From Apostichopus japonicus (taxonomy: Eukaryota; Echinodermata; Holothuroidea; Aspidochirotida; Stichopodidae): a DNA stretch of 64,000 nucleotides. Numbering within the stretch: position 1 is the first letter of the stretch; the number at the start of each line of letters is the position of its first letter. The notes below the pieces were generated by a model. It was not told the DNA's origin. It was given only the letters and a program-made list of their open reading frames with translations, and did not search any database. Shown here one piece after another: positions 22,458 to 33,575 of the stretch. The stretch is taken from the NCBI RefSeq assembly GCF_037975245.1, contig NC_092572.1:14636269-14700268 (forward strand). Reading direction: 5' to 3'. A program made the translations under genes and the position numbers.

Positions 22458-25400
22458 CTGAAATATGCAAAGAAAAAAAGCAGCCCTTAATGTGGTTCTT
22501 AATGTGGATCAACAAAATCATCACATATATGTCAACATAGTAAACAGGGCCAGCTTGAGCTTGTGTGTGTGTGTGGAGGGGGGGGGGGGGCGGGAGGGGA
22601 GGGGCGGAGCATTATGTAGGACCTTTCAAAAGAACCTATTTGGGTAAAGACAGGGCCAGATTTAGCTTGTGGGTATGTGGAGAGAGGGGGAGGGGGCAGA
22701 GCATTTTGTAGGACCTTTCAAAAGAACCTATTTGGGTAAAGACAGGGCCAGATTTAGCTTGTGGGTATGTGGAGAGAGGGGGAGGGGGCAGAGCATTTTG
22801 TAGGACCTTTCAAAAGAACCTATTTGGGTAAAGACAGGGCCAGATTTAGCTTGTGGGTATGTGGAGGGAGGGGGAGGGGGCAGAGCATTTTGTAGGACCT
22901 TTCAAAAGAACCTATTTGGGTAAAGACAGGGCCAGATTTAGCTTGTGGGTATGTGTGGGGGGGGGGAGGGGCAGAGCATTATGTAGGACCTTTCAAAAGA
23001 ACCTATTTGGGTAAAGACAGGGCTAGCTTTAGCTTGTGTGTGTGTGGAGAGAGGGGGAGGGGGCAGAGCATTTTGTAGGACCTTTCAAAAGAACCTATTT
23101 GGGTAAAGACAGGGCCAGATTTAGCTTGTGTGTGTGTGTGTGGGGGGGGGGAGGGGCACAGCATTATGTAGGACCTTTCAAAAGAACCTATTTGGGTAAA
23201 GACAGGGCCAGATTTAGCTTGTGGGTATGTGGAGGGAGGGGGAGGGGGCAGAGCATTTTGTAGGACCTTTCAAAAGAACCTATTTGGGTAAAGACAGGGC
23301 CAGATTTAGCTTGTGGGTATGTGTGTGTGTGGGGGGGGGGCAGAGCATTATGTAGGACCTTTCAAAAGAACCTATTTGGGTAAAGACAGGGCCAGATTTA
23401 GCTTGTGTGTGTGTGTGTGTGTGGGGGGGGGGAGGGGCACAGCATTATGTAGGACCTTTCAAAAGAACCTATTTGGGTAAAGACAGGGCCAGATTTAGCT
23501 TGTGGGTATGTGGAGGGAGGGGGAGGGGGCAGAGCATTTTGTAGGACCTTTCAAAAGAACCTATTTGGGTAAAGACAGGGCAAGATTTAGCTTGTGGGTA
23601 TGTGTTTGGAGGGGAGGGGCAGAGCATTATGTAGGACCTTTCAAAAGAACCTATTTGGGTAAAGACAGGGCCAGATTTAGCTTGTGTGTGTGTGTGTGTG
23701 TGGGGGGGGGGAGGGGCACAGCATTATGTAGGACCTTTCAAAAGAACCTATTTGGGTAAAGACAGGGCCAGATTTAGCTTGTGGGTATGTGGAGGGAGGG
23801 GGAGGGGGCAGAGCATTTTGTAGGACCTTTCAAAAGAACCTATTTGGGTAAAGACAGGGCAAGATTTAGCTTGTGGGTATGTGTGTGTGTGGGGGGGGCA
23901 GAGCATTTTGTAGGACCTTTCAAAAGAACCTATTTGGGTAAAGACAGGGCTAGCTTTAGCTTGTGGGTATGTGTTTGGAGGGGAGGGGCAGAGCATTATG
24001 TAGGACCTTTCAAAAGAACCTATTTGGGTAAAGACAGGGCTAGCTTTAGCTTGTGGGTATGTGTTTGGAGGGGAGGGGCAGAGCATTATGTAGGACCTTT
24101 CAAAAGAACCTATTTGGGTAAAGACAGGGCCAGATTTAGCTTGTGGGTATGTGTGTGTGTGGGGGGGGGGGGGCAGAGCATTTTGTAGGACCTTTCAAAA
24201 GAACCTATTTGGGTAAAGACAGGGCTAGCTTTAGCTTGTGGGTATGTGTGTGTGGGGGGGGGAGGGGCACAGCATTATGTAGGACCTTTCAAAAGAACCT
24301 ATTTGGGTAAAGACAGGGCCAGATTTAGCTTGTGTGTGTGTGGAGGGAGGGGGAGGGGGCAGAGCATTTTGTAGGACCTTTCAAAAGAACCTATTTGGGT
24401 AAAGACAGGGCCAGATTTAGCTTGTGGGTATGTGTGTGGGGGGGGGGAGGGGCAGAGCATTATGTAGGACCTTTCAAAGAACCTATTTGGGTAAAGACAG
24501 GGCTAGCTTTAGCTTGTGGGTATGTGTGGGGGGGGGGAGGGGCAGAGCATTATGTAGGACCTTTCAAAAGAACCTATTTGGGTAAAGACAGGGCTAGATT
24601 TAGCTTGTGGGTATGTGTTTGGAGGGGGGGGCAGAGCATTATGTAGGACCTTTCAAAAGAACCTATTTGGGTAAAGACAGGGCTAGCTTTAGCTTGTGTG
24701 TGTGTGGAGGGAGGGGGCAGAGCATTTTGTAGGACCTTTCAAAAGAACCTATTTGGGTAAAGACAGGGCCAGATTTAGCTTGTGGGTATGTGTGGGGGGG
24801 GGAGGGGCAGAGCATTTTGTAGGACCTTTCAAAGAACCTATTTGGGTAAAGACATGGCCAGATTTAGCTTGTGGGTATGTGTGGGGGGGGGGGAGGGGCA
24901 GAGCATTTTGTAGGACCTTTCAAAGAACCTATTTGGGTAAAGACATGGCCAGATTTAGCTTGTGTGTGTGGGTGGGCAGAGCATTATGAAGGCCCTGTCA
25001 AAAGAACCTATAAGTATAATGACAGTTATTTTAAGTAAGCTAGCATGTAATGGCAGTGTTGTAATATAGGCTGCCAGGCAAATTCTACTAACATACCAAA
25101 GAGGCTTTGTAAACTGTGAGATAGTAGTTTTAAATCGTGGATAAGTGGTCAAACAAAAGCCCATACACACAATACATGTACACAGGTAGGAAATGTAAAC
25201 GGAACATCATCATAGGCTTGTTTTCTCGAGTTTCATGATTTGCTCTGTCTTCCCCTAAAACTTCAGATGGAAATTATACCCTGACTCCTCACAGATCTGT
25301 ATCGAGATGACATTTTGTGAATTAAAGAATTCTAACCTGCCATAGGGAGGCAATGTAGTAAAATAACTTACCAGGGGCTGACAATGGTGCTATGTCCCCA

Positions 25401-28400
25401 TGCAATATATGTAGCATCTACATCTCTTGCTGGTGATACCGTGGCAACATAAAGCTGATTATCAATGGCCCTTCAAAAGAGAAACATATAATTTGACTTT
25501 TGTCTAAAGTCAACAAGTGCAAATCTTTCTGATAGATGAGTTTAGGGATCCAACTCTGTGCACTTCTGATGCCTCATGTCCCACTGCAAATCAGTTATAT
25601 ATACCTGACTTTTGATAGATTAAAGGGTGTGAAGACTCGCGTACAAAGAAACTTCTCATGCCGGTTATCTGACCTAGTTTCGAATGAGGTGTAACAGAAG
25701 TGTTAGACTCCACCACCAATCCCAGAAAATACCCACACAGCTTGCTACCGTTGGTAATTAGACACTAGTGTACAGTCAATACATAAACATACTATAAAGT
25801 GCTTGAATACTAGTCAAATGCCTTACAGACCACCTGTAGTCCTTCATTCCTTTCATCCAATATGACTCAAAATGCATTATGGGAATGATCTGAAGAAGAG
25901 ATTAGACAGCTTTTTGAACAGAGTTACTATTTCAAACCAAAAGATCATCTATGAAATTGCAGTATCTCCTCAAAGTATAATTTTGTCTTATATCATTTTT
26001 AATTTTATTTTTATTGCTATTGTTATTATTTTTAGGTTTTCTTAAGTTTGGTAATTTTATATTCCAGGTATTGGTTTTTTGTACAGTCCTCTTGAGCATG
26101 TTATATTTCATGCTAACAGCACTTTAGTATATGGTATTTATTATTATTATATATATAATGTTAGTTTTGTTATAGTTTAAGAAACAGTAGAGGTATCCAT
26201 GGTACTCACCGGCCCCTCTGTATGGCTTCCCAATGAGCTTCTCCTGTGGTCATGTTGAAGGCCCCTGGATAAACGATTAGCTTACAGCCTGAATGTAGAA
26301 AAGTAGAACAATTAATCTGCGATGATCATTCAATGTTATGAGGATTAAATTAGTTAAGTCTGTCTTTTGCAAATTCTGATATTGATCTTTTGAGGCATAT
26401 CACTACTTTTTCATGCAACTGGGAAGAAAAAATGCTTTTCATGCAATTTTAGGCTACGTCAAGTGTCAGGGAACACTTTCAATAATTTTGGATTCGGACT
26501 CACTGGCATTTCTTTGACCAGTCATATCCACCCCAAAGCTATTCTTCCTCTATTAAAGCAGCATTTTGCGTTTGGTCGCCGTTTTCTACTTTTTTGACAT
26601 GTCCATCGAGTTTTTTTACGTATATCAATCACAAAACAGCAAACTAAGATATTAGCCAAGATTTTCCCTGCCAACAACGTTAATTGGCAAGTAATTAAGG
26701 ATATTTGCAGATAATGCGAAAAGTGTCCACGACAAATTCCACATTTATAATTAATCGCATACAGTTCCCCCAAACCCACTAGTTTGAATTCAACCAATCA
26801 GAGATGCAGGTTTAGTTATGAGCCGTTGCTAAAAATAGATTCAAGACCAGTACAACCAGGAAGTTGTTATGGAACTCCCTGGTACAACTGCCATATAGAC
26901 TGTACACAAATCAGGCATGGTGTTGTATTACATATTGGTCAATGACGTTCGTAGTGTTTAAACATTCATATTATGGGCAAGGTTTATTGGGATCCCAACT
27001 GAAAATATCTTGGAGAAAAACAAAGTTGAAAGTTGCAAATTTTTCGACTTTTATGCCACCATTTGAAGTGAGATTTAAATAGATAAGCTAGTTATGTATG
27101 TCATTATGGCATAGTGGAGTAAGTGAGGTTGAGAAAAATCATAGAAAAGGACGCAAAATGCTACTTAGGGATAGGGACATTTTAAAACTTACCAAGGTTC
27201 TTGTAGATCTGAGCTAGTTCTGCAAACCTCATGTCATAGCAGATCCCTATACCAACTTTACAAAAGGCTGTAAAATATAACAACATGTAATGTGTATATT
27301 TAATAGATGGATTCATCAGTCCTTACTATGAAAATGACCACTCCAACTTTCAGGTAATAAAGAGTACGTCTTTGTCACCTAATTTGGCAAAGTTCATTAG
27401 TGCATTAAAACATACAGTCATAATATTGGCAGGAATCAAACTTTATTTTTATTTTTCGTTATCCAAATTATAGCAGAATCTTTCGGTCTCTTCTCATATA
27501 AAGATGCAGACTCTATTGTTTGCTTTATTCCATCACAGTTGTAACTATGACGACACAGTCTGGAATAATACCGATACATTGTTGTCCTGATTAAAAATAA
27601 AGCTTTGATATACAGATTACAAGACAACAGACTGCAACAGTCCGAACAACATGAAAAGGCAAGAAACAGTACTCACGAGTCTCAAAAGTGGTGAATTTGC
27701 TTCCAGGATGGAGAACTTCTGATTCTTTAAATTTGATCTTGCCTGGAATATCAATATCAAAGAGGTGCATCTACCACAAAGAAAGACAGAAGGAAGATGA
27801 ACAAACAGAGCATTTAGATAATTGACCAATTATTAGCTAAGATACTTTTGTGGAAATTGCCCAGGGTTTTACACGTTTTGGTCAAAAATATAGGCATGTT
27901 GTTAACACATTGCAGAAGCTAGGAGTGTGGGAATTTGGAGTTATCTATTGGACAACTTTGCCGTGCACCATAATTGAACCCATCATGCTATGGGGTAGGT
28001 TTAAATCACAATAATTATAATAATACATAACTTTTATATAGCGCCAAACAAACAATGCAATAATTCTCGTAGCGCTTAACATAATAACAACAGTTATAAC
28101 ATATATGCTTTGGTGAAAAGATATTTTGAGAGCTGATTTGAAACCGGTCACACTATTGCACATTTTTAGACAGGGGCGCTTTGGCAAATGTGTTGAATAT
28201 GTCGATCCATTGTCATGTGATTATCAAAAATGACACCAAGATTGCGGAGATGATCAGTGTAGTTGATACTGATGTCACCGACGGAGACGAGGGGAATGGT
28301 GTGTGTTGGCCTAAACCAAGACCATATATATGTATCACTTCTGTCTTACTATCATTGAGTTTTAATTTGTTTGCTAACATCCAACTTCCTATATCTGACA

Positions 28401-31400
28401 AACAATTGTCCAAACATTGTAATTCTGAGGAGAGATTGCTACCAAAGCTTATATATAGCTGGCTGTCGTTGGCATAACACATGTAAGTAAGTTGGTGTCG
28501 GTGCATGATATCACCAAGGGGCCCCATGTATAAACTAAACAATGTCGGACCCAATCAAGCTTGTTGTATGCTTGATGGAAGCTTCAACAAGCTGGCTGTG
28601 ACTAATGACCGATTCTACCAAACCATATATCACCATATTGGTCATTTCACACTCCCCTTGTTTACAATTAATTACAAGCATTTGCAGTACATTGCTACCT
28701 ATTCAGAAGAAGAAAACAATGACTAAATATTGAAATCAAAGTATAATTGTGATCAGTCTAATTTACTCAGTAATATGACAGGAGATGGTGGTTTTCATTC
28801 AATGAGGAATTAGCAAAAATTTTCCCTATCTTTTTGAATGAAAATTAACTAGTGCGACTAGAGTAATCCTTCCACAACTCTTTCCTTACGTGCACTTTAG
28901 GCTAGAGTTAAGTTACAGGTGATATTTAAAAGAAGAAAAGTTCTATTGGAGGCTCTATGAAATTATCAATATATCTTTTAAGAGTTTAATGACAGAAGAA
29001 GATTTATGGAAAATTAGGAAAAATATCACTTATATGCACTACTATTATTAGTTCATTATCAGATAGCCTCGCTACCTAAACTTTATCTATTAATCAAGGT
29101 ATGACCATCACCTTTCTATGTTTAGCAATCATTTTCCCCTCTGGATCAAAAACTGTGGCAGTGTTGTAGTATTTACCATCCTCTTCCTCAGGAATGGAAC
29201 CTGGAATATTTAAGACAAAAATCATGTGAAAATGAGAGAGATTATAAGGTGAGGAGATAAAGAAGATATAGAGAAAAACAATGCAAATTGACTGATTAGG
29301 TTTTTAACAATAAAAGTAGTCTGTATAAGAATGTAAAATCTTAGACAGTACTGCAAGTTTTACATTGTCCAAGACAGGTTAATATCTTTCAATACAGGTA
29401 CCTTTGCTATTGTTAAACCAGTGGCGGCGGAACCGGGGGCCTTGGGGGGCTCAGCCCCCCCAATGAAAAAGTTGAGGGGGCAAATGCATGATAAGCCCCC
29501 CAATATTTACCAAGGCTCCGAAACGTGCATCTGCCCATTTTTCAATGCATACTTGTCGATCTGTCCGATGCACACGTATACTATAGAGGTGTAATAATTT
29601 TAGTAAATGCTGGGGGGGGATCCTCGGCACGTCCCCTGGCTATAGACCACATTGTCACCCCGACCGCGTCTTCACGCCCCGTGAAAAGTGGAAGCAGTGA
29701 GTGTGAGTACCGGTAAGCGCAACACAACTTCGTCTTAGGCCAATGACTTGCCTCATTTCAGCCAGTTCTCCAACATTCCCTTACTACACTCAAAAACGTC
29801 TTTGCGAGTACACTACGAGTAATAGCTACTCTCTTAAAACACCATCGAATATACAAATTACAATTAATGTTTTTACAGACATTTATGTGCAATCTGAGAA
29901 ATTGCAGGCTTGAGACCCATATTTTAGGGCTAGGTATTCGCAGCATAAAACACTCGGGAAGTGCCTTTCCGGCCATCTGGGGGTTTGAAAATAGATAGTC
30001 TCCACACATTAGCCCCCCCAATAATTTTCCCGTTCCGCCGCGCCTGTGTTAAACTACCCCAGGAACAATCCCTTGACGCTCCCAACCACGATGCCATTCA
30101 ATGTATGTTCACTTCAGAAACTTGTGTGAGCATCTTGGTGTAGAGTTTCGGGGGTAGTTCCTGTTGGTACCTGTGGTGGGAGCCAGCTCTGTCATACTAA
30201 CAGAGTCCAGACAGGTAATCATTGTCGCTTTTAGATACCCAAACCAGGGTGTTTTGGGTGAAAATGAATTAACCCACAATGTTTTGTGCTCATTTTACAT
30301 ATATATAGTACAGGTTTTTAATGGGAGAGTGAATGTGTGTACACAACATTTATCATGTACATCATCAAAGGTCTCGACTGCAATTAACACACCTTTGAGC
30401 ACAACTATATCATGTGATATTATTGCGTTCACATAATGTGCAACTGAAGTTTTAAAATTTGACTACTTTATGAAACATGAATACTACAATGCCTAGCATA
30501 GACCCATTGAAAGATTCTGGGCTCTATATATAAATTATACACCTAGTTTTAGGCCTAATTGTGCCATCGACGCACTAGTTGTTATGGCAATGGAACGTAT
30601 TTAGCCGGATTTTCATTACCTGGAGACAGCTGATACGTTATAAAGTGAATGAAAGATCTCTCGACCGTTGATGTATTTTTAAGGAATTTGACATCTTCCA
30701 CTTCGACTGCTTGAGACTTTGTTAGCAAACTTTGTGCCATATACTGCCTTTAAAGTAGAACAACTTGAGTATGACTTGACTTTAGTTTGCCCAGGGTGTA
30801 TTGTTCAAAATATACTTCAGTGTCAAATTAATATCTGAAAAAAGAGTCTCCAAATTTCAGCCACCAAAATCCATTTAAAAAGAATGTCTGCCTAAAGTTT
30901 AGAGGGACAGAACCAAGAGGAATGTTATGTTTGATCATTTCCAGAAACATTAAAAATAGTACCATCTGGAGTTAATTACTGATGATCTTTAGATAACAAA
31001 GTTACTGACTATAATTTACCTCCAATAACATATGCTTTAGTTTCTTTTGCAATCCTAGACAAGAAGTCTGTTGATTCACCAGGAATCTTCTCTGCATACT
31101 TGGCAAAATATTGTGTCCCATATGGTGAGTTGAAGCATTCCTGTAATACAGAAAAATTGCTATCATAAACATATATAACTGAGTATGAAATTAGATGCTT
31201 TCAGTCATATTAAAGGCATGTATACAATATACATTTCTAACTACATGTATGAACTTTTTAACAAGGGAAACACCCAATTTCCTTCCACACAAAATCCAAC
31301 TAATTATGTAGTATATTAAAGTAAATTTACAAACCAGAAAACACTGACCAGGAAAATATATATACAAAAACATGAAAAGAATCAGGAAATGCACACCTAG

Positions 31401-33575
31401 AATGGGATTAAAAGCCAGTGGCAAAAGGCAAGTTTGATAGAAGCAAAATGACTTGGGTTAATTTTGTACATTTGTTCATTAAGTAGTCTAATGACCTACT
31501 GTAGCAAGGATCCTTTTTATCTACCTAAACCTATACCATGCATTCATTAAAGGGTGTGAAGACTCGCGCACAAAGAAACGTCTAATGACGGTAATCTGAC
31601 CGAGTTTCGAATGAGGTGTAACAGAATTAAGTGTTAGACACCACCATCGATCCCTGAAAATATGCACACAGCTTGCTACCGTTAGTAATTATACACTAGT
31701 GTACAGTCAGGACATATATACAGCTATGGTCAATACCCACAGCACAGTGTACAAACGATACATGGATGGACATCTCAGGTCCACCTAAAGAAAACAGGGT
31801 ATCACGTTTCATTATTGTCTACCTTTTTTAGCGACAAGCAGAATTATTAACTTGCAAGCAGTTAACTTTTTCAGAGCGCCGCACGACATTTGGGGCGAGT
31901 CTTCAATGCCTTTAAATGACAAAAACTGGATCAAATAAATATATGCAGTGACTCAAAACTGATCCATCAATTCATGACTTACTGGAAGAGCGATCACTTT
32001 TGCTCCTTCTTTCACAGCTTGATGAATCAATGCTCCAGCTCTCTCTAAATTCTGTGCCTTATTTGCTGAAACTGCCAGCTGAACAGCAGCAAGACGAAAC
32101 ACTGTGGGAAGAAACAATTGCCTTTTAAAACAGGTCTGTCCAACTACTATACGATAAAGATATAAACATGATTGTGTACACTACAGATACATTCACAAGA
32201 CTTCCAGCAGCCGACAAGCCTACTTTTTCTTCTTTACATTCATCGGCTCAGTAATTATTGTGTGCATCATTCAAAACTAAGAATAGGACACAGCGAAAAT
32301 TAAGATTTGTGTCCACTATTGGCTCGCAGAGGTCATATAGCCTCTTGACGAACAGTTTTCATTACAGATATTTTCCTTATTACACAAAGAAGACACAAAG
32401 ATGGACTCTATCCAAATAGTCAAACACCCGTAAAAAGAATATCACTTATTTCTAGAGTGGTCAACCTGATCTGCATTGAGTGAGACAAGAGCTTCAGTTA
32501 GGAAGGCTTTCAATATCAGGTTGATTAACTGGACATACAACTAATGTGTTAGCAAACACTGTTTTCAGAGCTGTGCATGCAGTATGACCACAAGCCTGTA
32601 ACTTTAATCCCCAAATAATTAAGGGAGATATGCACTGAAATTTGTTGGAAATGTGTGCATTTATATGTATATATAGTGATCTTCCCGCAAGCAGGAACTC
32701 GCGAAAGAAGCCATGGAGGTTTATAGACTCGCATGCTGACCGTAACCAATCTCTCGGCACACATCCATTTAACGTCCATGTCGGGAAGTTGTTATTGAAC
32801 AACACCCTTGCCAGACGACACACATTGCTGTCGGCGGGGAATCGAACCGGGGATCTCATGACTGGGAGACGCCGGCGTTAACCACTAGGCTTTAATTACA
32901 CTTATATATTGACATGGATGATTACATACAGAGTGGAATTTCTCCTGCAGCCTATAATGACAAGTAGAGTGGCGATATCTGTTATCAGAAACAATTTAGG
33001 ATGTGTGGGTAAAGTTGGTAAAGCAAGGTTTATTACTTTCTGATTGACTGAAACTAACCCGCAAAGAATATACGTGACGTAAATTTTCATTCCCATACTT
33101 CATAGTCCTAGCCCGAGCTCAGTTTCCACCCCCTCCTTCCCCTTGGCCTAGTTGGGCAACCTTACCAGCTCTGAGAATATTATTCTTAAGTTACTTGTAA
33201 TGACTGCAAATCTTAGCAAACCAAAAATTAATTAGCAAAACGAGCCTCAAGTGTTTACACACTGTGTAGGCCCTATATTGCTTAGCCAGAGGCGTCTACT
33301 ACGTTGGCTAGCTTTACTGTTTACCACTAGCTATATATTGGGACTCAAACATAGAACATAGTATAGGCCGATGCTAGTAGTCGTATTACACCAAGTTATC
33401 TTAATTGAAGCATCCATTTAGCTGCTGTATTAATTATTGATGTTCTGTATAACTTGCTATTCGATGATGTACTTCAATACCAATTGTGCGAAATATGACA
33501 ACATCACGACCAGGCTACAGATTGTTTAGACTTGATGGAAGAAATATCAGGGTAATATGGAATACCTGAAGCCAT
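22313..33575 (-). CDS. NIT2: Omega-amidase NIT2, nitrilase family (nine exons)
   Basis: Joined exons: 33575-33566, 32101-31983, 31140-31020, 29200-29112, 27770-27677, 27267-27193, 26288-26210, 25470-25372, 22457-22313. All are GT-AG with consistent phases. They give 276 residues, the same length as human NIT2. The carbon-nitrogen hydrolase fold is intact: Glu44 in [10 protein letters not shown], Lys113 in AKHRK and Cys154 in [14 protein letters not shown] form the catalytic triad. Further signatures are [28 protein letters not shown] and VATVSPARD. The enzyme hydrolyses alpha-ketoglutaramate and alpha-ketosuccinamate from glutamine and asparagine transamination, in cytosol and mitochondria (known for the family). 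There is no signal peptide. The introns are loaded with repeats, but the exons look undamaged and functional. Confidence 0.96.
22551..25005. repeat. Minisatellite of about 27 copies, roughly 92-bp unit, in NIT2 intron 8
   Basis: Each unit has a constant core (TAGGACCTTTCAAAAGAACC, TATTTGGGTAAAGACAGGG, CCAGATTTAGCTTGTG) and a variable GT/G-rich linker (GTGTGTG and runs of 7-13 G). Unit length varies from about 81 to 98 because of the linker. The core is almost invariant and the last copy near 24988 is degenerate. Open frames through it on both strands repeat [11 protein letters not shown] or its antisense and are repeat artefacts. The array fills most of intron 8. Confidence 0.95.
25006..25371 (-). 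other. NIT2 intron 8, right end
   Basis: Unique intronic sequence leading to the exon 8 donor. No element seen. Confidence 0.5.
25372..25470 (-). CDS. NIT2: NIT2 exon 8
   Basis: Encodes [20 protein letters not shown] and [11 protein letters not shown], the strand-loop region after the catalytic cysteine that is conserved in NIT2. Donor CCTG|GTAAGT, acceptor TTTTGAAG|GGCC. Part of this exon is duplicated at 37737-37796. Confidence 0.95.
25620..25790. mobile_element. MITE family A copy 2, 3'-truncated
   Basis: It starts TTAAAGGGTGTGAAGACTCG and follows the left half of the 31547 copy as far as TAGTGTACAGTCAATACAT. The right end is missing. It lies in NIT2 intron 7. Confidence 0.7.
25791..26209 (-). 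other. NIT2 intron 7, remainder
   Basis: T-rich intronic sequence. No element or gene seen. Confidence 0.5.
26210..26288 (-). CDS. NIT2: NIT2 exon 7
   Basis: Completes Gly170 and encodes [20 protein letters not shown], then AIQRG, typical nitrilase-fold residues after the active-site strand. Donor CCG|GTGAGT, acceptor ACATTCAG|GCT. Confidence 0.95.
26556..27166. mobile_element. MITE family B (about 611 bp) in NIT2 intron 6
   Basis: The left end AAGCAGCATTTTGCGTTT and right end GGACGCAAAATGCTACTT form an inverted repeat of about 18 bases with three mismatches. The interior has no transposase and no clear hairpin. It ends about 26 bases from the exon 6 donor. A target duplication is not clear. 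Confidence 0.65.
27193..27267 (-). CDS. NIT2: NIT2 exon 6, catalytic cysteine
   Basis: Encodes [20 protein letters not shown]. Cys154 in GICYD is the nucleophile. Donor TTG|GTAAGT, acceptor TTACAG|CCT. Confidence 0.96.
27268..27676 (-). other. NIT2 intron 5
   Basis: Nothing recognised. Confidence 0.5.
27677..27770 (-). CDS. NIT2: NIT2 exon 5
   Basis: Encodes [17 protein letters not shown], then [14 protein letters not shown], characteristic of NIT2. The internal ATG is not the start. Donor CTC|GTGAGT, acceptor GGTAG|ATG. Confidence 0.96.
28010..28560 (-). mobile_element. Truncated CR1/L2-like retrotransposon in NIT2 intron 4
   Basis: The minus frame from 28554 reads a reverse-transcriptase palm: [24 protein letters not shown] (a degenerate catalytic YADD) and [13 protein letters not shown]. 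The frame is then broken and a large piece is missing before the C-terminal FKSALK-like helix. The 3' end (GCGCTACGAGAATTATT, GGCGCTATATAAA) matches 6936-7240. The element is 5'-truncated and dead. Confidence 0.85.
28561..29111 (-). other. NIT2 intron 4, right part
   Basis: No gene or clear element. Confidence 0.45.
29112..29200 (-). CDS. NIT2: NIT2 exon 4, catalytic lysine
   Basis: Completes Gly84 and encodes [20 protein letters not shown], then GKMIAKHRK with catalytic Lys113 at the exon end. Donor AAG|GTGATG, acceptor TTCCAG|GTT. Confidence 0.95.
29419..30046. mobile_element. hAT-like family C copy 2, perfect 8-bp duplication (628 bp)
   Basis: The termini CAGTGGCGGCGGAACC and GTTCCGCCGCGCCTG are the same as the element at 20998. 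The flanks are identical 8-mers TGTTAAAC (29411-29418 and 30047-30054). The middle (about 29601-29780) differs from copy 1 and the shared module has an internal deletion. It lies in NIT2 intron 3, well away from the splice sites. Confidence 0.92.
30055..31019 (-). other. NIT2 intron 3, remainder
   Basis: No gene or element boundary recognised. Confidence 0.45.
31020..31140 (-). CDS. NIT2: NIT2 exon 3, catalytic glutamate
   Basis: Encodes [20 protein letters not shown], then [20 protein letters not shown]. The first residue is catalytic Glu44. Donor GGAG|GTAAAT, acceptor TACAG|GAA. Confidence 0.96.
31547..31915. mobile_element. MITE family A copy 3, complete (369 bp)
   Basis: It begins TTAAAGGGTGTGAAGACTCG and ends CGAGTCTTCAATGCCTTTAA, with TTAA at both ends. 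This is the best-preserved copy and lies in NIT2 intron 2, just right of the middle. No coding capacity. Confidence 0.8.
31983..32101 (-). CDS. NIT2: NIT2 exon 2
   Basis: Completes Val4 and encodes [20 protein letters not shown], then [19 protein letters not shown], the first strand-helix unit of the nitrilase fold. Donor CCA|GTAAGT, acceptor CCCACAG|TG. Confidence 0.95.
32102..32675 (-). other. NIT2 intron 1, left part
   Basis: Nothing recognised. The open frames on the minus strand here run into the SINE and have no domain. Confidence 0.45.
32676..32892 (-). mobile_element. tRNA-derived SINE in NIT2 intron 1
   Basis: The minus strand starts near 32892 with CCTAGTGGTTAACGCC (A box) and has GGTTCGATTCC (plus 32838-32848) as B box at normal tRNA spacing. 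An unrelated body follows (including CATGGACGTTAAATG and TTCGCGAGTTCCTGCTTGC). A partial body copy lies at 11071-11185. Confidence 0.8.
32893..33565 (-). other. NIT2 intron 1, right part
   Basis: No gene or element seen. Confidence 0.45.
33566..33575 (-). CDS. NIT2: NIT2 exon 1, ten coding bases
   Basis: ATGGCTTCAG|GTATTC encodes Met-Ala-Ser and the first base of Val4. The phase joins exon 2 exactly and gives an N-terminus of the same style as vertebrate NIT2. The 5' UTR and promoter lie to the right, about 33576-33800, where no TATA box is evident. Confidence 0.8.

Noticed and set aside
22465-24989. Protein with repeated [11 protein letters not shown] peptides
   Set aside because: The frames come from the minisatellite in a NIT2 intron, occur on both strands, and are interrupted whenever the linker length changes.
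28181-28477. Plus-strand open frame of 98 residues
   Set aside because: Antisense shadow of the CR1/L2-like reverse-transcriptase fragment.
32494-32881. Coding regions across 32.5-32.9 kb
   Set aside because: They overlap a tRNA-derived SINE and intron sequence of NIT2 and differ between frames.
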